Source of the DNA: Haemophilus parainfluenzae
GTDB lineage: Bacteria > Pseudomonadota > Gammaproteobacteria > Enterobacterales > Pasteurellaceae
NCBI GenBank assembly: GCA_018381425.1
Contig: JAGZRY010000012.1
Span: forward strand, 1-16,481
Reading direction: 5' to 3'
DNA length: 16,481 nucleotides
Below the pieces are notes generated by a model. It saw nothing but the letters and a program-made list of their open reading frames with translations, had not been told where the DNA came from and did no database searches. How positions within the stretch are numbered: the first letter of the stretch is position 1; each line of letters opens with the position of its first letter. The translations under genes and the position numbers were made by a program. Below are positions 1 to 6,055 of the stretch, one piece after another.

Positions 1-1367
1 ACACCTTCATGTTCAGCACAAGAAGTCGCAGGTAATAAAATATCTGCTTCTGCGGCTGTTTGAGTCATGAAGATATCTTGAACGATAAGAAGTTCAACTT
101 TCTCGAAGGCTTTTTTAACAGCATTAATATCAGGCTCAGTTTGCAATGTATCTTCACCCATAATATAGAATGCTTTAATTTTATCTTCCATGATCGCTTC
201 AGGGACTTCACTCAACGGCACACCTGGTTTGGTTGGAATAGATGGCACGCCCCAAGCTTTCGCAAATTTTGCATTAATTTCTGGATCAGCAAAACTTTGA
301 TAGCCTGGCAATGTGTTGAATAACGCGCCCATATCGCACGCACCCTGTACGTTGTTTTGTCCACGCACTGGGTTTACCCCAACATTTGGTTTACCTAAGT
401 TACCGGTAAGCATTGCCAAGCTTGCTAATGCACGCACGGTTTCTACACCTTGACGGAATTGGCAAACGCCCATACCCCATAAGATAGTAGCGGTTTCCGC
501 TTTTGCATAAGTGCGGGCAATTTCACGCAACATTTCAGGTTCAATACCAGTGATATGTTGAGTGGATTCCGGTGTATAAGCTTTCACGGTTTCATAGAAC
601 GTATCGAAGTTTTCGGTGTGTTCATCAATAAATTTTTGATCTTGTAACCCTTCTTCCAAAATCACATTCATCATCGCATTCAAGAATGCTACGTTAGACC
701 CGTTAGCAAGCGGTGCATAAATATCCGCAATACGGGCTGTTTCGATTTTACGAGGGTCACAAACAATGACTTTCGCCCCTTTTGCTTTGGCGTGGTTAAT
801 CCGACGCGCCACAATAGGGTGTGAAGTGGAGGCATTATAGCCAAAAATAAATACGCATTTGGTATCTTCAATCTCAACAATTGAGTTGGACATTGCGCCG
901 TTACCGACCGATTTGAGCAGACCTGTTACAGAAGGGCCGTGTCACACGCGCGCACAACAGTCAATGTTGTTATTTCCTAATACCGCACGGGCGAATTTTT
1001 GCATCACGAAGTTCACTTCGTTACCTGGTCCACGGGAAGAGCCCGTTACCATAATCGATTCGTTACCGTACTTTTCTTTGATTTCACTAAGACGTTTTGC
1101 TGTGTAAGAAATCGCTTCTTCCCAGCTCACTGGTGTGAATGGTTCGCCACGTTTGTAGCGGATCATCGGTTGAGTTAGGCGAGGAGTCAGGATTTTTGTG
1201 TCATGCACAAAGTCCCAGCCATAATATCCTTTTAGGCATAGCTCCCCTTCGTTTGTTTTGCCGTTTGCACCTTCAGCTCCCACAATTTTATTGTTTTCCA
1301 CCAAAAGATGGATTTTACAACCTGAGGCACAATACGGACATACGGTAATTACTTTTTTAATAGCCAT
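1..1367 (-). CDS. fdhF: Formate dehydrogenase H, selenocysteine-containing (3' end beyond window)
   Basis: This is the catalytic subunit of formate hydrogenlyase: it oxidises formate to CO2 at a molybdenum bis-MGD/selenocysteine site facing the cytoplasm. The first 455 codons are visible out of about 715 in E. coli FdhF, so the C-terminus is missing. The N-terminal [4Fe-4S] ligands are Cys10, Cys13, Cys17 and Cys44, with Lys46 beside them. The reading frame meets UGA at codon 142 (942-944) in the context DCCARV-U-HGPSV, exactly matching E. coli Sec140 with a two-residue offset; the next residue is the conserved His. Arg335 in VNPVRGQNN (codon 363-365) corresponds to catalytic Arg333 of E. coli. 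The frame stays open to the left edge, where it reads SCAEHEGV. The start is preceded by AAGGA. ORF callers will split this gene at the UGA; it is not a pseudogene. Confidence 0.96.
905..944 (-). other. UGA selenocysteine codon and SECIS stem-loop of fdhF
   Basis: Seen on the minus strand: TGA at 944-942 is followed by CACGGCCC and then CAGGTCTG, which places the loop GGTC at 923-920, 19 nt beyond the UGA. This is the same distance and the same apical GGUC as in E. coli fdhF, where the loop binds SelB. The upper stem here is weaker than in E. coli: CA/UG closes the loop, then an A-C mismatch follows. The role is inferred from this match and from the selenoprotein context. Confidence 0.85.
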
Positions 1368-1428
1368 AGTAACGTCCTTATTTTAGATACAACACGAGGT
1401 TAGAGATAGAATTAGAATAATTAATTCT

Positions 1429-1445
1429 GGGTATATATTACACCC
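1429..1445. promoter_or_regulatory. Imperfect palindrome in the fdhF leader
   Basis: GGGTATATATTACACCC has arms GGGT/ACCC and inner TA/TA pairs (six of eight arm positions match). If the transcript starts near 1447, the palindrome covers roughly +3 to +19, where a repressor could block transcription. No regulator can be named from the sequence. Confidence 0.25.
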
Positions 1446-1453
1446 AAAATCAG

Positions 1454-1496
1454 CTTATAGTCTTACAAAAAACATGGATTTTTTGATATAAAACAG
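1454..1496 (-). promoter_or_regulatory. Probable FNR-dependent promoter of fdhF
   Basis: The gap between hycI and fdhF is 177 bp. An FNR-like site lies at 1483-1496 (plus strand TTGAT-ATAA-AACAG, 8 of 10 positions of TTGAT-N4-ATCAA). On the minus strand TATAAG at 1459-1454 is a good -10 hexamer. Its centre is 33 bp from the centre of the FNR site, close to the 32 bp expected for a class II FNR promoter. This would start transcription near 1447 and give an 80-nt leader. It suggests that fdhF can be transcribed separately under anaerobiosis. No GG-N10-GC sigma-54 element was seen. Confidence 0.45.
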
Positions 1497-1544
1497 GTTT
1501 TCGTAATATTTTTAAATATGTTTAGAAAATCACCCTCACTTTTT

Positions 1545-2003
1545 CTACAAAACAGGAATCTCTTCAAGCGATCTTCCCTCTTTTAAAAAATCATACATAA
1601 ATTGCACAGACTCTTTTACGCTTTCTGTCATTGGAAAACCAAAAGAAACCAGATCAGGTTGAAGCCCCACAAAAACAATTTGTTTAATATCTTGTTCCAG
1701 TTGCTCGATAAGGTAATTGAGCGGCATATTATGCGTACTCATGAAAAACATTTCCGCAATGCTCTCTTTTTCAATGATTCGAATTTTGCCTGGTGCTAAT
1801 TCCATATCAGCCGCATCGAAAATTAAAAGCAAATCAGGTTTCATGTCTCGCACAATATGTGCAACATTTTCTGGTGCTGAGCCACCGTCAAGTGCGGTCC
1901 AATTTGGCAATGGATTTTCACTCAATAATTGATAGAGATAAGGCCCTGCGCCATCATCACCCATCATGCTGTTGCCAACGGTTAAGATCACATTATTCGT
2001 CAC
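1545..2003 (-). CDS. hycI: Hydrogenase maturation endopeptidase HycI
   Basis: HycI-type aspartic-like endopeptidase (peptidase family M52). It removes the C-terminal propeptide of the [NiFe] large subunit after nickel insertion. The 152 residues begin VILTVGNSMMGDDGAGP. Predicted Ni-sensing ligands are Asp16, Asp63 (LLLIFDAADM) and His91 (MSTHNMPLNY), equivalent to Asp16, Asp62 and His90 of E. coli HycI. The start is GTG at 2003; no in-frame ATG precedes the conserved GNSMMGDD. It overlaps the end of hycH by 11 bp and has only a weak ribosome binding site, so translational coupling is likely. The probable substrate is HyfG in the same locus, whose tail fits a HycI site. The C-terminus is slightly shorter than in E. 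coli (156 residues). Confidence 0.95.
   Translation of the reverse strand: MTNNVILTVGNSMMGDDGAGPYLYQLLSENPLPNWTALDGGSAPENVAHIVRDMKPDLLLIFDAADMELAPGKIRIIEKESIAEMFFMSTHNMPLNYLIEQLEQDIKQIVFVGLQPDLVSFGFPMTESVKESVQFMYDFLKEGRSLEEIPVL
1890..1898 (+). repeat. DNA uptake signal sequence (Hin type)
   Basis: Exact AAGTGCGGT inside hycI, followed by CCAATTTGG, so the AT-rich flank of the extended uptake motif is partly kept. In the gene it encodes T-A-L on the opposite strand. Confidence 0.85.
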
Positions 2004-2400
2004 GACGTTTCACCATAATATACATCACAGGTTCACGCTGAATTGATGCTAACGTATCCATGAGGATTTCGACCCACTCTTGATGTTCTGGGGTGAAATT
2101 GGCTTTGTTTTCATCCATCGCTTTCGCCAATAAATTGACATGGCTAGAATCAATCACTATTTCACCGAATCGCATTAAACCTGCAAATTTACGTTTCGCA
2201 TCTCCTTCCGGAAAGCTATCTACAAAACGTTGATAAGCATCGTAGTCACAAACCAGTAATTTTTTAAAACAATCAATTACGCCAACATGGTGACCAATCG
2301 CCAAAGAGTAATACATCACCTGTTTTGCTTGCTCTGGCACTTGTTCATCGTTTTCGACGAAACGCTCGTTTAATAAATAGAAAAAGACTTGGGTTGTCAT
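1993..2400 (-). CDS. hycH: Formate hydrogenlyase maturation protein HycH/HyfJ
   Basis: HycH family, needed in E. coli for maturation of the formate hydrogenlyase large subunit; its biochemical action is not well defined. The protein has 135 residues (E. coli HycH has 136). Recognised by QVMYYSLAIGHHVGVIDC near residues 27-44, GEIVIDSSHV near 79-88, and the C-terminal MYIMVKRR. No metal motif or membrane segment is visible. The start is ATG at 2400 with AGGA seven bases upstream. It is separated from hyfI by 472 bp that contain the 385-bp repeat element. It overlaps the following protease gene, so the two are clearly co-translated. E. coli hyf carries the paralogue hyfJ at this position; the symbol could equally be hyfJ. 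Confidence 0.9.
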   Translation of the reverse strand: MTTQVFFYLLNERFVENDEQVPEQAKQVMYYSLAIGHHVGVIDCFKKLLVCDYDAYQRFVDSFPEGDAKRKFAGLMRFGEIVIDSSHVNLLAKAMDENKANFTPEHQEWVEILMDTLASIQREPVMYIMVKRRDE

Positions 2401-2446
2401 GGTACGTCCTATAAAACTTGTAAAGTAATTTCTTCGCTAATCAATA

Positions 2447-2485
2447 CTGCCAAATCTCCCCTTACCCCTCTTTGCTAAAGAGGGG
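2447..2485 (+). repeat. Left terminal inverted repeat (39 bp)
   Basis: Begins CTGCCAAATCTCCCCTTA and ends in a self-complementary hairpin, CCCCTCTTT at 2465-2473, loop GCT, AAAGAGGGG at 2477-2485. It is the exact reverse complement of 2793-2831. Confidence 0.9.
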
Positions 2486-2792
2486 GATTATTCTTTAGCA
2501 ATAAAGCATCTTCTCTCTCATTTTAATTTTCTGTTGTTAATGCAGAAAACTAGATTGAAATTGACCGCTCTTATTCCTCTCTTTGCTAAAGAGAAGATTC
2601 TTCTTTAGCAAGAAAGTATCTCTCTCATTTTAATTTTCTGTTGTTAATACAGAAAACTAGATTGAACTTGACCGATCTTATTCCTCTCTTTTCCAAAGAG
2701 AGGATTCTTCTTTAGCAATAAAGCATCTTCTCTCTCATTTTAATTTTCTGTTGTTGATGCAGAAAACTAGATTGAAATTGACCGCTCTTATT
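2465..2792 (+). repeat. Three tandem units of 107-111 bp
   Basis: Units start at the C-rich hairpins at about 2465, 2576 and 2683; the fourth hairpin, at 2793, opens the right terminal repeat. After their hairpins, units 1 and 3 differ at only about two positions over some 90 bp. Unit 2 has lost three bases and carries several substitutions. Each unit ends with GACCGCTCTT (GACCGATCTT in unit 2), one base off the uptake core in inverse orientation. The central hairpins are TTTTCTG at 2527-2533 with CAGAAAA at 2543-2549, and the equivalents 107 and 217 bp further on. Confidence 0.9.
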
Positions 2793-2831
2793 CCCCTCTT
2801 TAGCAAAGAGGGGTAAGGGGAGATTTGGCAG
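2793..2831 (-). repeat. Right terminal inverted repeat (39 bp)
   Basis: Exact reverse complement of 2447-2485, ending GGGGAGATTTGGCAG. It lies 41 bp beyond the hyfI stop codon. Transcribed from hyfI, the two ends could pair over 39 bp and close the whole element into one long stem. Confidence 0.9.
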
Positions 2832-2872
2832 AAACCAAAACGGAGCTATTAGTTTATTTAGCAATCGTTAGA

Positions 2873-3649
2873 CTATCCCGAAAACGGCATACTAATTGCA
2901 TGTAATCGGTTTACGATTTCACTCAAACGAGGATCCGCTTCACGTTCCAAAAATTCGCCAAGACGAACACCAAATGGAACCTGATCTTTTTCAGACATCA
3001 TACTCATAAATTGATTAGCAATGTCTCCACCTTGTCGATAACCCGCTAAACGACGTGCTTCACGTTCTAATTCCACACGTAAATCTAATGGAATATTTGG
3101 GAAACGTAATTTAGCCTCAGCATTAGGATCGGCAATTTCTTGTTTACCTTTGAGCTTTTGATCAAGCAAACCAAGTGCTACTGCGAATCCATAAATGGTC
3201 GCTGCTGGAGTTGGAGGACAGCCAGGGATGTACACATCAATTGGTACAATTTGATCACTACCGCCCCAAACGCAATAAAGATCGTGGAAAATACCGCCGC
3301 CGCAACCGCAAGCACCATAAGAAATACAGATTTTAGGATCGGGCGCGGCTTGGTAAGCACGCATAGCAGGCGTACGCATCGCACGAGTAACCGCACCGGT
3401 AAACAATAAAATGTCTGCATGACGAGGTGAAGCGACCACTTTAATACCAAAACGTTCCGCATCAAAAGTTGGCGTAATAGTACTAAAAATCTCGATTTCA
3501 CAACCGTTACAACCACCACAGTCCACACGATAAACATAAGCCGAACGTTGAATATCTTTCAACAGGGTTTGTTTCATTTTGGCAATGTTTTCATCAATGC
3601 TAAATGGCGTTGAAATACCGTTTACCGGCATTGGAATTTGTGTGTTCAT
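2873..3649 (-). CDS. hyfI: Hydrogenase-4 small (NuoB-like) subunit HyfI
   Basis: Electron-transferring small subunit of the group 4 [NiFe]-hydrogenase, related to NuoB/PSST of complex I. It holds the proximal [4Fe-4S] cluster next to the NiFe site in HyfG. It has 258 residues (252 in E. coli). The Cys-rich stretch [13 protein letters not shown] gives Cys44, Cys47 and Cys50; further candidate ligands are Cys114 (YGACGCGGG) and Cys144 (YIPGCPPTP). The motif [14 protein letters not shown] is typical of the family. The ATG at 3649 overlaps the hyfH stop by 4 bp, so translation is coupled. It is the last structural hydrogenase gene before the repeat element. Confidence 0.96.
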   Translation of the reverse strand: MNTQIPMPVNGISTPFSIDENIAKMKQTLLKDIQRSAYVYRVDCGGCNGCEIEIFSTITPTFDAERFGIKVVASPRHADILLFTGAVTRAMRTPAMRAYQAAPDPKICISYGACGCGGGIFHDLYCVWGGSDQIVPIDVYIPGCPPTPAATIYGFAVALGLLDQKLKGKQEIADPNAEAKLRFPNIPLDLRVELEREARRLAGYRQGGDIANQFMSMMSEKDQVPFGVRLGEFLEREADPRLSEIVNRLHAISMPFSG

Positions 3650-4293
3650 CGTTTTTCGCCTCCTGCTAAAACGTTAGAAAAATCAACCGCACTTTCTTCC
3701 CGTTGTTCAAGCGCTTTTTTGAAATCCAAACGAACTGGCTCTTTAAAGTCGATAAGTTTCATCCGCATATTGGATTCCATGTTGGCAGTTTTTTCCAAGC
3801 TATGTTGTCGTTTACAAACTGGACAAGTATGCAACACGGTTAGTTTTTGTTTGACGACTTCTGGATCGCCTAAACTTTGTTTGAATAAATCAATGGTGTA
3901 ATTCAGCTCTTTATAAGAGATAAACGGTTTACCACACTCTTGACAGCTCACTGTCGAAAAGGTGGTTTCTTGGAAAAGATCCTGTTTATTGGTCACTGAT
4001 AGTTCAAAGTCTTGTGTTAATCGAATCGCCTTAGTTGGGCAAACCTCTTCACAACGACCACAGAAAATACAACGACCAAGAAATAAGGACCATGTACGTT
4101 CACCTGTAACCGGATCAGTTCGCATAGTTAACGCATTGGCTGGGCAGGCAATGGTACAAGCCGCGCAGACTATACATTGATCAGAATTGAGTTCCGGTTT
4201 TCCTCTAAAATCATCATCAACTTCATAAGGCTTGAACGGATATTTGGTGGTAACATCACCAGCTTTAAATACCGTTTTTAGTAATTTAAACAT
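3646..4293 (-). CDS. hyfH: Hydrogenase-4 ferredoxin-like subunit HyfH
   Basis: NuoI-like polyferredoxin that relays electrons between the formate dehydrogenase side and HyfI. Two 2[4Fe-4S] motifs are visible: Cys40, 43, 46, 50 and Cys75, 78, 81, 85 ([16 protein letters not shown]). Two later CxxC pairs, Cys117/120 and Cys157/160, resemble a zinc ribbon and also occur in E. coli HycF. The 215-residue protein is about 35 residues longer than E. coli HyfH/HycF. The extra charged tail runs from about residue 181 ([18 protein letters not shown]) and has no recognisable motif. The start has a strong AGGGGAGG site. The gene lies 12 bp after hyfG. Confidence 0.95.
   Translation of the reverse strand: MFKLLKTVFKAGDVTTKYPFKPYEVDDDFRGKPELNSDQCIVCAACTIACPANALTMRTDPVTGERTWSLFLGRCIFCGRCEEVCPTKAIRLTQDFELSVTNKQDLFQETTFSTVSCQECGKPFISYKELNYTIDLFKQSLGDPEVVKQKLTVLHTCPVCKRQHSLEKTANMESNMRMKLIDFKEPVRLDFKKALEQREESAVDFSNVLAGGEKR
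3686..3694 (-). repeat. DNA uptake signal sequence (Hin type)
   Basis: Plus strand reads ACCGCACTT; the core points left. It falls in the extra C-terminal tail of hyfH, encoding S-A-V, with TGATTTTTC following on the minus strand. Confidence 0.85.
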
Positions 4294-4305
4294 TTTCCGC
4301 CTCCC

Positions 4306-6036
4306 CTATTTCAATGGTGAATTTTTACGTTCGATACCGTAGCGTTCAATCTCTTTATAATCCACGGTTTTCGCTTTGCGTTTACGTACATCCACCACGG
4401 TGACACGGTCGGTACAAGAATAGCAAGGGTCAAGACTACCAATAATAAGTGGCGCATCAGACACAGTATTGCCACGCAACATATAGCGCAAGGTTGGCCA
4501 GTTTGCATAAGTCGCTGCACGACAACGCCAACGATATAATTTTTGGTTATCACCAAGCATTGACCAGTGAATATCTTCACCACGCGGCGCTTCCGTGATA
4601 CCTAAGGCAAAACGTCCTGGAGTGTAATTGAAACCTTCCGTGATAATCGCACCAGTAGGCAAGTTATCCACCATATAATCAATGATATTCATGGATTCAA
4701 ACACTTCATTTACCCGCACTTTCACACGAGAAATCACATCGCCACCTTGTTCGGTGAACATATTGAATGGTACATCGCCATAGCCAGAGAAGGGGTGAAT
4801 TTTACGCACATCACGTGCGAAGCCGGAACCTCGAATCATCGGTCCTACTGGGCTGAAATCACGCGCAACTTGACGATCAAGCACTCCTACGCCTACAGTA
4901 CGTTGTTCCATATTTGGCGTATTGAGTAAAATATCTACCAAAGTTTTAAGCTCTTCACGCATTTCTGCAATAAGCTTAATGCATTGTTCACGTTGGTGTT
5001 TCAACATATCACGGCGTACACCACCGATTAAGTTGATACCATAGGTTTTACGTGCACCAGTAAGTACTTCCGCAAGTGTCATCGATTTTTCACGAACACG
5101 GAAGAATTGCATAAAGCCCGTATCAAAACCAGTAAAGTGGCTAGATAAACCTAAGTTCAATAAATGACTGTGCAAGCGTTCCACTTCCAACAAAATTGCA
5201 CGAATCCATTGTGCACGTTCAGGAATTTGAATACCTAATGCATTTTCGACAGAGTTAGCATAAGCAACACTATGGGTAAAACCGCAAATACCGCACACAC
5301 GGTCAGCCAAGAAATTGACTTGATCGTAATCCATTCGGGTTTCTGCCAATTTTTCCATACCACGGTGTACATAGAATAAACGATAGTCCGCATCAATAAT
5401 ATCTTCCCCATCGACAAATAAACGGAAGTGTCCCGGTTCATCAGATGTAATATGGAGAGGGCCGATAGGCACGATGCGCGCTTCGCCTTTTTCATTAATA
5501 AACTCATAGGTTTCCGTTGCCGTAGTTGGATCGGGACGCAAACGGTAGTCCATAGAATCTTTACGTAATGGGTAAATATCATCTGGCCAGTCATCTGGTA
5601 ACACTAAACGGCGTTGATCGGGAAGACCGACGGCTTTTAAACCATACATATCAAATAATTCACGTTCGCCCCACACCGCTGCTTTGACTTTCGGTGTCAC
5701 GGAAGGAAATTCGAGTGTGACTGGATCCACTAGTGCTTTAATCGTCACAAAAGTTTTGACGACACCTTCCATAGAAAGCACGTAATAAACCGCATAATGA
5801 CCATGAATTGAGCGTTCATCGTTACCAAAAACTAATGGCAACCAACCTTCATGTTGATAGTAAAGATATTCCACTACATCAGGTAACATATTAGTTTTCA
5901 CTGTTAAAGTGACTTGATTCGGTGTAGACCACTCCTCATCTAAAATGGTATTCGGAAATTTTGCATTAACGGCTTCAATATAATTTTTGCCGAGCATTTT
6001 TACCGGATCGACCGATGTATTTTTAGTTAATTCCAT
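4306..6036 (-). CDS. hyfG: Hydrogenase-4 large catalytic subunit HyfG
   Basis: Catalytic [NiFe] subunit that reduces protons to H2. It is a fusion of a NuoC-like 30-kDa domain (about residues 40-165, with WGERELFDMYG and RRLVLPDDWP) and a NuoD-like 49-kDa domain (about 190-576). The NiFe-binding cysteines are Cys248 and Cys251 (RVCGICGFTH) and Cys538 and Cys541 (SLDPCYSCTDR). After Arg544 a 32-residue tail ends in ERKNSPLK, as in E. coli HycE, and is expected to be cut off by HycI. The length of 576 fits E. coli HyfG (571) and HycE (569). The start has GGGGG eight bases upstream. It begins 19 bp after hyfF. Confidence 0.97.
   Translation of the reverse strand: MELTKNTSVDPVKMLGKNYIEAVNAKFPNTILDEEWSTPNQVTLTVKTNMLPDVVEYLYYQHEGWLPLVFGNDERSIHGHYAVYYVLSMEGVVKTFVTIKALVDPVTLEFPSVTPKVKAAVWGERELFDMYGLKAVGLPDQRRLVLPDDWPDDIYPLRKDSMDYRLRPDPTTATETYEFINEKGEARIVPIGPLHITSDEPGHFRLFVDGEDIIDADYRLFYVHRGMEKLAETRMDYDQVNFLADRVCGICGFTHSVAYANSVENALGIQIPERAQWIRAILLEVERLHSHLLNLGLSSHFTGFDTGFMQFFRVREKSMTLAEVLTGARKTYGINLIGGVRRDMLKHQREQCIKLIAEMREELKTLVDILLNTPNMEQRTVGVGVLDRQVARDFSPVGPMIRGSGFARDVRKIHPFSGYGDVPFNMFTEQGGDVISRVKVRVNEVFESMNIIDYMVDNLPTGAIITEGFNYTPGRFALGITEAPRGEDIHWSMLGDNQKLYRWRCRAATYANWPTLRYMLRGNTVSDAPLIIGSLDPCYSCTDRVTVVDVRKRKAKTVDYKEIERYGIERKNSPLK
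4309..4404 (-). other. Predicted C-terminal propeptide of HyfG
   Basis: Codons 545-576, starting VTVVDVRKRK. E. coli HycE is cleaved after Arg537, releasing 32 residues that begin with MTVVDVRKK; the present tail is also 32 residues and follows Arg544. Cleavage is inferred from this alignment. Confidence 0.75.
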
Positions 6037-6055
6037 TTTTTCCCCCAGTTGTCGA

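Larger units (their letters stand above)
2447..2831. mobile_element. 385-bp MITE-like structured repeat element in the operon
   Basis: A non-coding element fills most of the 472-bp gap between hyfI and hycH. Its ends are perfect 39-bp inverted repeats. Inside are three tandem units of 107-111 bp. Each unit carries three hairpins: a C-rich one (CCYCTCTTT/AAAGAGRGG), CTTTA-gcaa-TAAAG, and TTTTCTG/CAGAAAA. No transposase and no convincing target duplication are visible (left flank AATA, right flank AAAC). None of the hairpins is followed by a T-run on the minus strand, so it need not terminate transcription. The mobile nature is inferred from the inverted ends only; an expanded intergenic repeat is the alternative. 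Confidence 0.6.

Noticed and set aside
942..944. Stop codon splitting fdhF into two ORFs, suggesting a pseudogene
   Set aside because: The frame continues with clear FdhF sequence to the window edge, and the UGA sits at the known selenocysteine position with a SECIS-like loop.
2447..2831. CRISPR-like array
   Set aside because: Only three units of 107-111 bp that are alike throughout, with no unique spacers and no cas genes; this is a tandem repeat with inverted ends.
2793..2831. Ordinary rho-independent terminator after hyfI
   Set aside because: The hairpin is strong but on the minus strand is followed by AATAAGAG, not a T-run.
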